Below are positions 1-7,436 of a stretch of 64,000 nt of DNA, in pieces. Numbering within the stretch: the first letter of the stretch is position 1; every line of letters begins with the position of its first letter. Under the pieces are notes generated by a model, which ran no database searches, was not told the origin of the DNA, and was given only the letters and a program-made list of their open reading frames with translations. A program made the position numbers and the translations under genes. Origin of the DNA: Clostridiales bacterium (GTDB lineage: Bacteria; Bacillota; Clostridia; Christensenellales; CAG-138); NCBI GenBank assembly GCA_012517905.1, contig JAAYUE010000069.1, positions 1 to 64,000 of the forward strand, given 5' to 3'.

Positions 1-362
1 CCGGTGCCGCCGCCGGATTTGTGGATCAGCGCGGCGTCCTTGACCGCCTCAAAGATCTCTTCCATGCTGTCGCCGACGGGCAGCACAAAGCAGGCGGAGA
101 GCTGGCCGAGCGGCCGGCCGGCGTTCATGAGCGTCGGCGAATTCGGCAGAAAGCGCAGAGACGTCATCAGCTCGAAAAACGAGTCCGCCGTCGCGTCCAC
201 GTCCGCCGTCTTGTCGTAGTTGGCGTCCGCCTGCGCGATTGCGTGCGACACGCGCCGAAAGAGACCTTCGACGTCCTCGGTGACTTTGCCCGTTTCGTCC
301 TTTGCCAGATAGCGCTTTTCGAGCACCTTCATCGCGTTGTCGTTGATGCAGTTGAATGCCAT
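1..362 (-). CDS. nrdJ: Vitamin B12-dependent ribonucleotide reductase, N-terminal part (partial)
   Basis: The first 120 codons of a class II, adenosylcobalamin-dependent ribonucleoside reductase, which makes deoxyribonucleotides without needing oxygen; the rest lies off the left edge. The peptide holds the family's N-terminal signature, including FLPNSPTLMNAG, the SACFVLPVGDSMEEIF stretch and HKSGGGTG. The ATG at 362 is preceded by an AAGGGGCGGG ribosome binding site. A pair of NrdR-like boxes lies upstream, fitting control by deoxynucleotide status. The assignment rests on motif recall, not on a database search. Confidence 0.9.
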   Translation of the reverse strand, partial: MAFNCINDNAMKVLEKRYLAKDETGKVTEDVEGLFRRVSHAIAQADANYDKTADVDATADSFFELMTSLRFLPNSPTLMNAGRPLGQLSACFVLPVGDSMEEIFEAVKDAALIHKSGGGT

Positions 363-452
363 GAAAAATCCCGCCCCTTATCAAAAATCGTAATCTATGT
401 CGTTTCGCCGGTGAGAAGAGAAGACGCCTTGTTCAGGCGCAGATTCAGCATA

Positions 453-500
453 TCACCATATCTGGTGTCAGGCAAGATACAATACTGCTAGATATTGCGA
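453..500 (-). promoter_or_regulatory. Tandem NrdR-box pair upstream of nrdJ
   Basis: Two 16-bp boxes at 453-468 and 485-500. Read on the minus strand the first matches the NrdR consensus ACACTATATATAGTGT at 12 of 16 positions and the second at 9 of 16. The gap is 16 bp and the centres are 32 bp apart, about three helical turns, which is the known geometry of paired NrdR boxes. A weak promoter (TTGAAC, 17 bp, TATCTA on the minus strand) overlaps the second box. Repression of nrdJ by NrdR is inferred. Confidence 0.6.
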
Positions 501-588
501 GTTTACAGATCGTTCAAGGTTGTTACACACTGACCGACGAATATGGGTCACGTTCCTGCAAAAAGGCGGTTTTCGCCCGGTATAAACG

Positions 589-615
589 AAAAAAACCGGC
601 GGGGTCTACCGCCGG
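589..615 (-). terminator. Rho-independent terminator after the MBL hydrolase gene
   Basis: Read on the minus strand: stem CCGGCGG/CCGCCGG (609-615 with 596-602) with a 6-nt loop, followed by seven T. It lies about 35 bp past the stop codon of the gene ending at 652. Confidence 0.85.
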
Positions 616-651
616 AACACCGTGAAATTACAATGTAACAATAAGCGCGGC

Positions 652-1296
652 TCAGCGTTTGTAGTCGAGGATCAGCAGCCGGTTTTCGCCGAGGGTATCG
701 CAGGTCAGCGTCGCGGTGTTGGCGTTGAGGTGATGCACGCGCCGGCTTGCGTTTGCGGCGAGCAGCGGCTCGAGCCCTTCGATGTTGAAGTGCAGCGCGG
801 GCGTTTTATAGTGCATGGGGATGAGCACCTTGGCGCGGAGACGGTCGGACAGCTCGGTCGCAGTTTTTGCGTTGATCGTAAACACGCCGCCGATGGGCGC
901 GAACAGGATGTCTACGCCGCCGATTTGTTCGATGGTTTCGTCGGAGAGCATGTGCCCCAGATCCCCCAGGTGCAGGATGTGCAGCCCGTCGATTTGAAAC
1001 AGAAATACGATGTTTTCCCCGCGGCGCGCGCCCTTGGCGTCGTCGTGAAAACTTGAAAAGCCCGTGACCGAGATCTCGCCCGCCAGGTGTGCGCCGGGCG
1101 TGCGGATGACGAGCGGGGCGCCCTTGACGCTGGCGAGGCAATTGTGGTCGTGGTGGTCGTGGCTGACCGTGACCGCGTCGCAGACGATATCGTGCAGGTC
1201 GTAGCCCGTTTCGCTGTCGCAGGGGTCGGTCAGAATGGAATAGCCGCTTTCGGCGGTCAGCAGAAAGCAGGAGTGTCCGTACCAGGTGATTTGCAT
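652..1296 (-). CDS. MBL-fold metal-dependent hydrolase (UlaG-like)
   Basis: A 214-residue metallo-beta-lactamase-fold protein. It opens with MQITWYGHSCF and has the zinc-binding SHDHHDH motif near residue 53, a later HLGDLGH, and an IPMHYKT histidine near the C-terminus, a layout typical of the small UlaG/UPF0173 group of predicted zinc hydrolases. Substrate unknown. The start at 1296 is preferred over an in-frame ATG ten codons upstream because AAAGGAG sits 9 nt before it. It follows the gene at 1382-2011 by about 85 bp on the same strand and is probably co-transcribed with it; a terminator follows. Confidence 0.85.
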   Translation of the reverse strand: MQITWYGHSCFLLTAESGYSILTDPCDSETGYDLHDIVCDAVTVSHDHHDHNCLASVKGAPLVIRTPGAHLAGEISVTGFSSFHDDAKGARRGENIVFLFQIDGLHILHLGDLGHMLSDETIEQIGGVDILFAPIGGVFTINAKTATELSDRLRAKVLIPMHYKTPALHFNIEGLEPLLAANASRRVHHLNANTATLTCDTLGENRLLILDYKR

Positions 1297-1381
1297 ATGT
1301 ATCGTCTCCTTTATTCGAAAAATCAAACCTTCGGGGAATCAAACGGTTCACGAAATAAACCTTTACAAAAACAACCCATAT

Positions 1382-2011
1382 TTATTTCAGGCTTTGTGTG
1401 AAAGCTTCTTTGGTTTCACAGATGTCGCAAGTCGGATCGGCGCCGGTCGCGCCCGAGGCGGAGAGGAGCAGTCTGGCCAGCGCGCCGCCGAGCGCGCCGC
1501 AGCCGGAGAGAAGCGCGCAGCGATCGCGCGGGGGAACGGAGTGGAAGAGCGTTTGCGCCGCATGTTCGGCCCGCCGGTACGCCGCGCGGCTTTCGTGCGC
1601 GCAGATCGCCAGCAGCAGCGCGCGGTGAAGCGCGGGATGGTCGGGACAGCCCGCTTGGCCGTGCCGCATCAGCGCGAGCATGCGGTTGACCGCATGGCGC
1701 CCGCCGTCCGACGAAGGGGCGGGAAAAAGGGCGTTGACCCGCTCGGCCAGCGCGCCGAAAAACGCGGGCGAAAAATCGAAGAGGAGCCAGCCGTTGACCA
1801 AATGAACGCTCTCTACGAGCGGCGCGCCGTAAAGCGAGCCGAAATCCGCGCCGAGCGCCCGCTCGGGGTCCGCTTCCTGCGGGGGGCGAACGCTCGCGTC
1901 GGCATGCCGCGCGGGCAGGCGGATCTTTTTCGCGTCGATCGGGCAGAGGAACGCGCCGCCGAGCACATCGGCAAAACGGACGCGAATCTCACTGTCGAAG
2001 GACGTTGTCAT
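1382..2011 (-). CDS. Hypothetical protein
   Basis: A 209-residue protein that I do not recognise. It has no signal peptide or membrane segment. The C-terminal half is alanine- and leucine-rich and looks helical; a short Cys pair (CDIC) lies near the end. The upstream Shine-Dalgarno signal is poor, so the exact start is uncertain. Codon use is GC-rich like its neighbours, which supports it being a native gene rather than an antisense shadow. Confidence 0.55.
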   Translation of the reverse strand: MTTSFDSEIRVRFADVLGGAFLCPIDAKKIRLPARHADASVRPPQEADPERALGADFGSLYGAPLVESVHLVNGWLLFDFSPAFFGALAERVNALFPAPSSDGGRHAVNRMLALMRHGQAGCPDHPALHRALLLAICAHESRAAYRRAEHAAQTLFHSVPPRDRCALLSGCGALGGALARLLLSASGATGADPTCDICETKEAFTQSLK

Positions 2012-2155
2012 ATCGCCAGTTTATCTGCGTGTCTCCCCGCTGTCAATGTTTGCCGCGTCAAACGCGTTAATTTTACGTTTCGCGGGGCGATTTTGCGTCC
2101 GCGCGGGCATGGAAATGTGAATTTCCGGTCGGCGCGCTGCGGATGAACGGAAATA

Positions 2156-2164
2156 TGGTATAAT
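2156..2164 (+). promoter_or_regulatory. Extended -10 promoter for the ModE-like gene and dapF
   Basis: TGGTATAAT is an extended -10 element with a perfect TATAAT hexamer. No good -35 is visible, as is common for TGn promoters. It would give a leader of about 80 nt before the ATG at 2250. Confidence 0.6.
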
Positions 2165-2249
2165 ACCTGAATCTACAAGGGACTGGTTCGGGGTCCGGCG
2201 CCGGGCGGCGTTGCCGGAGACACATTCTGTAAACTGATCGGAGGCCGTT

Positions 2250-2594
2250 ATGCCAGAGAAACAGCTTCGCTGCCATATCAACGTCCGCATCTATGGAGAA
2301 GAGAAGTGCTTCGGGCCGGGCATTGCGGATTTGCTCGAGCGCGTGGACCGGCTCAAGTCGCTCCGCAAGGCGACCATCGAGATGGACATGGCCTACAGCA
2401 AGGCCTGGAAGATCGTCAAACTCGCGGAGGCGAACCTCGGGTTTCCGCTGCTCAAATCCGTCACGGGCGGAAAAGGCGGCGGCGGTGCGGAGCTGACTTC
2501 GGAGGCGAAACGCTTTCTAACGGCCTACCGCAGGTTTGAAAGCTCCGTCCGAAGCTATGCCGACGAGGCGTTCGTTGAAATCATGGGCGGCTGA
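2250..2594 (+). CDS. ModE N-terminal-like winged-helix regulator
   Basis: A 114-residue protein resembling the stand-alone DNA-binding domain of ModE/LysR-type regulators. The helix-turn-helix region, about residues 35-65, contains MDMAYSKAWKIVK, the recognition-helix pattern of ModE-like proteins, followed by the wing region LLKSVTGGKGGGGAELT. There is no molybdate-binding (TOBE/MOP) domain, so any ligand is unknown. dapF starts 35 bp downstream on the same strand, suggesting one transcript. The regulatory target is not evident. Confidence 0.8.
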   Translation: MPEKQLRCHINVRIYGEEKCFGPGIADLLERVDRLKSLRKATIEMDMAYSKAWKIVKLAEANLGFPLLKSVTGGKGGGGAELTSEAKRFLTAYRRFESSVRSYADEAFVEIMGG

Positions 2595-2629
2595 ACCGCA
2601 TCTTATCGAAATTGAGGAGCAAACGCGAT

Positions 2630-3454
2630 ATGCAGTTTACCAAAGTACACGGGCTCGGAAACGATTTTATCATACTCGACGGCAGAACGGATTCGCCGGA
2701 CTATGCCGCGCTCGCGCCGCGGCTCTGCCACCGGCAGACGGGCATCGGCGCGGACGGGCTTTTGATCATCGAAAACAGCGACAGGGCGGACATCCGCATG
2801 CGCATCGTCAACGAAGACGGCAGCGAGGCGGAGATGTGCGGAAACGGCATCCGCGGCTTTGCCAAGTACGTATACGAGCGCGGCATCGTGAAAAAAGACG
2901 AGTTCGGTGTTGAGACGCTCGCGGGCGTCATGCGGCCAAAGCTCACGCTGGAAGACGGCCAAGTGACGGGCGTGACCGTCGACATGGGAGAGCCGTATCT
3001 GGAGTGCTCTGAAATCCCCGTCGTCGGGGAAGGGCGCTGCATCGACCGTGAATTGAAGGTGCAGGGACGGTTTCTGCGCTACACCACCGTGCTCGTCGGC
3101 GTTCCGCATACGGTGATCTACGTGGACGATCCCACGGACCGGCAGTGGATGGAGCTCGGCTGGGACATCGAACACGCGAGCGTGTTCCCCCGGCGCACGA
3201 ACGTCAACTTTGCGCACGTGACCGACGAGCGCACGTTGACGCTGCGCACGTTCGAGCGCGGCTGCGGGCCGACGCTGGCCTGCGGCACGGGCGCCTGCGC
3301 CGCCGCCGTCGCGAGCTTTCTCAACGGGCTGACCGGACGCGCTGTGGACGTCAACATCGAGCTCGGCACGCTGCACATCGACTGGGCGGAGGATAACCAC
3401 GTGTATATGACCGGCCCCGCCGAGATCGTGTTCACGGGCGAGATCGAGCTGTAA
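2630..3454 (+). CDS. dapF: Diaminopimelate epimerase
   Basis: Interconverts LL- and meso-diaminopimelate in the lysine/peptidoglycan pathway; cytosolic. The 274-residue product starts MQFTKVHGLGNDF. Both catalytic cysteines are visible: Cys70 in EMCGNGIRGF and Cys218 in TLACGTGACA. The ATG at 2630 was chosen over one six codons upstream because GAGGAG lies about 10 nt before it and the family begins there. Meso-DAP would feed the murE gene at 50.7 kb, whose product carries the DAP-specific DNPR motif. A strong terminator follows. Confidence 0.95.
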   Translation: MQFTKVHGLGNDFIILDGRTDSPDYAALAPRLCHRQTGIGADGLLIIENSDRADIRMRIVNEDGSEAEMCGNGIRGFAKYVYERGIVKKDEFGVETLAGVMRPKLTLEDGQVTGVTVDMGEPYLECSEIPVVGEGRCIDRELKVQGRFLRYTTVLVGVPHTVIYVDDPTDRQWMELGWDIEHASVFPRRTNVNFAHVTDERTLTLRTFERGCGPTLACGTGACAAAVASFLNGLTGRAVDVNIELGTLHIDWAEDNHVYMTGPAEIVFTGEIEL

Positions 3455-3483
3455 TAACGAGCTGTAATAAAGAGCTTTTACAC

Positions 3484-3512
3484 GGGAGCGGTACGAGGCC
3501 GCTCCCTTTTTT
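3484..3512 (+). terminator. Rho-independent terminator after dapF
   Basis: Perfect 8-bp stem GGGAGCGG/CCGCTCCC with a 7-nt loop, followed by six T. Confidence 0.9.
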
Positions 3513-3564
3513 ACGTCCCAAACGACCTGGAACTGTACAAGTCATACAGAAACGTTGCGAACCA

Positions 3565-3618
3565 TTGTAAATGCGGGATGAGTGTGGTACGCTTTCCACT
3601 AGACGGTCGGTCGACCGA
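3565..3618 (+). promoter_or_regulatory. Promoter and palindromic operator before the MFS gene
   Basis: A possible promoter, TTGTAA at 3565-3570, 17 bp, TACGCT at 3588-3593, is followed by the perfect 12-bp palindrome TCGGTCGACCGA at 3607-3618, with an outer G/C pair that also matches. A palindrome just after the predicted start site is typical of repressor operators, for example of the TetR family. No such regulator is in the window. Confidence 0.45.
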
Positions 3619-3669
3619 ACCATCATTTCCGACAAATCAACAATTCTATCGGATGGGAGCAACTGCAGT

Positions 3670-5502
3670 ATGGAGACGAATTCTGCCGCAGCCGGCGCGC
3701 CGGGCGGGATCGCCGAAGCCGAACAGCTTCGCAAGAAGACATTCAACCGCAACAAATGGTATTATTCCATCAGCGGCATCGGCCGCGACATGAGCTATTC
3801 GCTCATCGACTCCTTTCTCCTCATCTATATTCAGTTCGGCGTTTCGCTCACGCTTGCGCAGTTTACGACGCTGAGCCTGATCATCGGCGTCGGCGGGCGC
3901 ATCTGGGACGCGATGAACGACCCGCTCATGGGGGCGATCATCGAAGGCTCGCACTTCAAGAGCGGCAAGTTCCGTCCGTGGATCCTGCTCGGGGCAATCC
4001 TCTGCGGCCTCGTCATTATCGTGATGTTCAACATCCAGAGCATCCCCGGCTGGCGCTTCGTGGTGTTCATGACGGTCATGTATCTGCTCTGGGAATCCAC
4101 GTTTACCATGAACGACATCGGCTACTGGGCGATGCTGCCGAGCCTGTCGAGCGTGAAGGAGGAGCGAAACTCCATCACCACGCTGACGGTGCTCTTTGCC
4201 GGCGTCGGCGCAATCCTCGCGCAGGGCATCATTCCGCAGGTCACCGTCGGCGACATGCGCGCGGGCTACCGCTTCGTCTCCATCCTGATCGCCGCCGTAT
4301 TCATCGGCTGCCAGCTGCTGCTCTACTTCATGGTGAAGGAGCCGCCGCGCCGCAAAGCGGAAAAGAGCGAAAACATCTCGCTGAAAAAGATGTGGCGCAC
4401 CATCGCGCGAAACGATCAGGTGCTCTGGATGACGCTCTCGATGCTCTTTTACAACATCGGCAGCACGATGCTCATCGCGCTGGCGGCAAACCTGCTCTAT
4501 ATGGAGATCGGCTACAACGGCACGCTTTACTTCTACGTGGTCGTCGCCTATGGCGTGACCATGGTCGCCGTCAACGCGCTCTATCCCGCGCTGGTCAACA
4601 AGCTGGGCAGAACCCGGCTGCAAAACGTGAGCATCCTCACGGCGGTCGTCGGCTATGCGCTCATCGCGCTGATGGGCTGGGCGCCGATCCTGCCGTTTAA
4701 CATCGCGCTGCTGTGCGCGTTTTGCATGATGGTCTCCGCGGGGCAGTCGCTCTTTTACATGACCTGCATCATCAATATGGCCAACTGCGTGGAGTACAAC
4801 GACTATAAATATGGCGAGCGCAACGAGGCCGTCGTCTCGACGCTGCGCCCGTTCATGGCGAAATTCGCCGCCGCGATGCATACGCTCATCGTTACGCTCG
4901 TGCTCGCGATCTCCGGCACGTTCCTGCTGAGCCAGTCGATCAGCACGCTGGAAACCCAGCGCGACTTTTTTGAAAAGCACGGCGCGGCGGACCAGGCATA
5001 TTACATCACGCAGGTGCAGGGCTACCTCAAAGAATTCGACGGACTGACGGCGGGAACGGAAGCGTATCAAGCCGCCGCGGACACGGTCGGCGCGGAAATC
5101 GCGGCGGACAGCGTCGTGAGCCGGTTCCAGCTCGATCCGTCGTATGTGCCGGCGCTGAAGGACGCGATGGTCGTGCTGACCACGCCGGACGGCAAGCAGG
5201 AAGAGCTCGGGCGGCTCGGATCGTTCGACGCGTCCTCGATTTCGACCGATCAGGGCACTTACTCCATCAAGATCGACGACCTCAAGAGCGGCGGCGAGAG
5301 CGCGGCAAACATCCATTTCCGGGACCAGCGGACGCAGACCATGCGCATCTGGGTGCGCCTCGCGGCGACATTGCTGCCCGCGCTGATGCTCGTTCTGGCG
5401 CTCTATATTCAAAGGAAGAAGTTTTTCATCGACGAAGATTTCTATGACCAGATGATGGATCACATCAACAACCGCAAGCAGGAAGAGGGTTCCATGGCGT
5501 AG
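3670..5502 (+). CDS. MFS sugar transporter of the GPH type with an inserted domain
   Basis: A 610-residue membrane transporter of the glycoside-pentoside-hexuronide:cation symporter type. The family motif after TM2 is clear: RIWDAMNDPLMGAIIE then GKFRPW. Eleven membrane segments run to about residue 425. A polar stretch of about 130 residues (425-557) follows, and then a last helix (about 558-580) and a charged tail. GPH proteins are normally about 450-500 residues and lack such an insert. The ATG at 3670 is preferred because GGGAG lies 10 nt upstream. Substrate is unknown; coupling to cations is inferred from the family. Confidence 0.85.
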   Translation: METNSAAAGAPGGIAEAEQLRKKTFNRNKWYYSISGIGRDMSYSLIDSFLLIYIQFGVSLTLAQFTTLSLIIGVGGRIWDAMNDPLMGAIIEGSHFKSGKFRPWILLGAILCGLVIIVMFNIQSIPGWRFVVFMTVMYLLWESTFTMNDIGYWAMLPSLSSVKEERNSITTLTVLFAGVGAILAQGIIPQVTVGDMRAGYRFVSILIAAVFIGCQLLLYFMVKEPPRRKAEKSENISLKKMWRTIARNDQVLWMTLSMLFYNIGSTMLIALAANLLYMEIGYNGTLYFYVVVAYGVTMVAVNALYPALVNKLGRTRLQNVSILTAVVGYALIALMGWAPILPFNIALLCAFCMMVSAGQSLFYMTCIINMANCVEYNDYKYGERNEAVVSTLRPFMAKFAAAMHTLIVTLVLAISGTFLLSQSISTLETQRDFFEKHGAADQAYYITQVQGYLKEFDGLTAGTEAYQAAADTVGAEIAADSVVSRFQLDPSYVPALKDAMVVLTTPDGKQEELGRLGSFDASSISTDQGTYSIKIDDLKSGGESAANIHFRDQRTQTMRIWVRLAATLLPALMLVLALYIQRKKFFIDEDFYDQMMDHINNRKQEEGSMA

Positions 5503-5522
5503 CTCCAATGCGCCTGGAAACA

Positions 5523-5555
5523 GGAAACGCGCCGAACGGACTTCGGCGCGTTTCC
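5523..5555. terminator. 14-bp perfect hairpin between the MFS and methyltransferase genes
   Basis: Arms 5523-5536 and 5542-5555 are exact reverse complements around a 5-nt loop. The 3' arm ends in TTTCC rather than a long T run, so it may terminate only partly or protect the mRNA end. The methyltransferase ribosome binding site follows about 20 bp later. Confidence 0.5.
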
Positions 5556-5591
5556 GCTTCAAACGGCAAATGGAAAGGAGAGCACCGGACC

Positions 5592-6461
5592 ATGCAAGAT
5601 CAAACGCAGTTGGACCAAGCGGCGCGCGCCGCGGACGACGCATCCGCAACCGTCGCCATAGAGCTCAAGGAAGAGATGGAGACGCTGCTGATTCCGCTCT
5701 ACGGACGGGCGCGGATGAGCCAAATGGGCTATTTCCACGACACGGACGCGGAGGAGGCGGTGCGCTCGATTCGCTACGACTTTTCGAAGCTCCGCATTCA
5801 GGAGAAGACGCAGGTCATGCTCTCCGTACGCGGCGCGCAGATCGATGCGTTTACCGTCGATTTTCTGCGCGCGCATCCCGACAGCACCGCGGTCTATCTC
5901 GGCTGTGGGTTGGACGCGCGCGCCAAGCGGCTGAACATGCCCGCCCGGCTCTGGTACGATCTGGACTTTCCCGAGGTGATCGACATCAAGCGCCGGCTGT
6001 ATCCGGAAACGGAACGATACCGGCTGATCGGTTCGTCGGTGACCCGCTGGGAATGGATGGATCAGGTGGAGCGCAACGGCAGGCCGTTGCTCGTGATCGC
6101 GGAGGGCCTCTTGATGTATTTGAGCCCACAGGAGGTGGAGACGCTGTTTTTGAAGCTGCGGGACAGATTTGAGGACGTTACGTTTGTGTTCGACGCATAC
6201 TCGCGCCTGACGGCGAAGCAGGCGGGGAAGCATCCGTCGCTGAAAAAGACGGGCGCGAGCATCCGCTGGGGCACGGACGTGCCGGAGGAGATGACCGCGT
6301 TTGGAGACGGCATCTCGCACGAGGCGACCATCTATCTGACGGATGAACGCGCGGTGAAGCTCTTGCCAGAGCAATACCGCGGGATGTTCCGCTTCGCGGG
6401 GCGGTTTCGGGCCGCGCGGGAAGCGCACCGCATCTTCGTGATGCGGCTGCAGGCAAAATAA
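5592..6461 (+). CDS. Class I SAM-dependent methyltransferase, LCMT/TcmP-like
   Basis: A 289-residue protein of the leucine carboxyl methyltransferase / polyketide O-methyltransferase family, which transfers methyl from S-adenosylmethionine to a carboxyl or hydroxyl group. The SAM motif YLGCGLDAR is followed by the family's WYDLDFPEVI and later by VIAEGLLMYL. The ATG at 5592 follows AAAGGAG by about 11 nt; an in-frame ATG 28 codons upstream has no such site. Substrate unknown. It lies just past the MFS gene, separated by a hairpin. Confidence 0.85.
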   Translation: MQDQTQLDQAARAADDASATVAIELKEEMETLLIPLYGRARMSQMGYFHDTDAEEAVRSIRYDFSKLRIQEKTQVMLSVRGAQIDAFTVDFLRAHPDSTAVYLGCGLDARAKRLNMPARLWYDLDFPEVIDIKRRLYPETERYRLIGSSVTRWEWMDQVERNGRPLLVIAEGLLMYLSPQEVETLFLKLRDRFEDVTFVFDAYSRLTAKQAGKHPSLKKTGASIRWGTDVPEEMTAFGDGISHEATIYLTDERAVKLLPEQYRGMFRFAGRFRAAREAHRIFVMRLQAK

Positions 6462-6497
6462 AAACTGCGGGCGGCTGGATATCCAGCCGCCCGCAGT
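6459..6497. terminator. 34-bp perfect palindrome, terminator between convergent genes
   Basis: Positions 6464-6480 and 6481-6497 are exact reverse complements with no spacer. On the minus strand the hairpin is followed by TTTTAT, so it best serves the deacetylase gene ending at 6512. On the plus strand it directly follows the methyltransferase stop codon. Confidence 0.8.
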
Positions 6498-6511
6498 ATA
6501 TGGCAGGGGAA

Positions 6512-7276
6512 TCATCTTACCCACTCCGACGCTTCCGGGAAACAATGCATATGCACCGGGGATAGCGCGCGGTAGCCGTCGCAGAGCCCTCGCAACTTGC
6601 GCAGCCCAAGCCGGATCGATCGCAGTTTGAAATACATGCAGATATCCGAAACGGCCTTTTCGTCAAACTGGCTTTTGTGGCAGCTCAGCGCCTCCGCCCG
6701 CGCGGAGAACGTCTTTTTCACCGGCACGTATGTGTTCGGCTTGTCCGTGTAATAAAACGCCAGCGCTTTGACGGAATGGCTGCCGGAAAAGCCGATGCTC
6801 TGCATCACGCTCTCAAACGGCGCCATGTTCATGGTCGTCTTCGCGGCTTGCCCCGTTTTGATGTGGTCGATGTGGCACTCGCTGATCACGTTCGGGTCGG
6901 GCGCGAACACCGCGTCCGGCCGGAGGCGGACGATTTGCTTCGCCAGCTCGCAGGCGGCGTCCTCCGTGCGGTACATGCCGCCGTCGGCAAAGGGTAAAAA
7001 CGTCACATCCGTTACGCCGAGCAGCTTTGCCGAGGCGAGCGCCTCCGCCTTGCGGATTTCCACGAGCTCGTCGCCGGAGAGCTTTGGATCGATCGCGCCC
7101 ATGCGTCCGTCGGTCAGAACGACCAAGGACACATGCTTGCCCGCGTCGGTCAGCGCTTTGACGGTTGGCGCGCAGGCGACCTCGATGTCGTCCGGATGCG
7201 GGCCGATGAAGAGATACCGCTCAAACGAACCGAGCTTTGGCAGCGGGGCGACGTGTTTCAGAATGGAGAGGAACAT
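6512..7276 (-). CDS. PIG-L family (LmbE-like) deacetylase
   Basis: A 254-residue zinc-dependent N-deacetylase of the PIG-L/LmbE group, whose members deacetylate N-acetylglucosaminyl conjugates. The metal motif FIGPHPDDIE lies near residue 25 and the second HxDH motif (ECHIDHIKTG) near residue 140. The ATG at 7276 begins the family's N-terminus and has GGAGG about 12 nt upstream; longer in-frame versions lack coding character. It is divergent from a GH20 hexosaminidase gene, suggesting amino-sugar metabolism, though the substrate is not shown. Confidence 0.85.
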   Translation of the reverse strand: MFLSILKHVAPLPKLGSFERYLFIGPHPDDIEVACAPTVKALTDAGKHVSLVVLTDGRMGAIDPKLSGDELVEIRKAEALASAKLLGVTDVTFLPFADGGMYRTEDAACELAKQIVRLRPDAVFAPDPNVISECHIDHIKTGQAAKTTMNMAPFESVMQSIGFSGSHSVKALAFYYTDKPNTYVPVKKTFSARAEALSCHKSQFDEKAVSDICMYFKLRSIRLGLRKLRGLCDGYRALSPVHMHCFPEASEWVR

Positions 7277-7354
7277 AACCGCTTTGGCGACCTCCGTTCT
7301 TGGAATGAATTGGAATAAAAAGGATGTTTGTAACAGTATATCACGCGCGCGGCG

Positions 7355-7383
7355 TTGCCGTAAGGGAGCGGGCGGCGTATAAT
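7355..7383 (+). promoter_or_regulatory. Promoter of the GH20 gene
   Basis: TTGCCG at 7355-7360, a 17-bp spacer, and a perfect TATAAT at 7378-7383, giving a leader of roughly 47 nt with GGGGAGG before the ATG at 7437. Confidence 0.7.
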
Positions 7384-7436
7384 GAAAAACAGCAAATAAA
7401 CGGCTGAGCAATAAAAAAGCCACCGGGGAGGAATAG

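Noticed and set aside
363..588. Cobalamin riboswitch before nrdJ
   Set aside because: No conserved B12-box was found in the leader; the paired NrdR-like boxes explain the region better.
3646..5649. A 667-codon open frame antisense to the MFS transporter
   Set aside because: Composition (Arg, His, Asp, Ala) and lack of domains mark it as a shadow of the sense frame.
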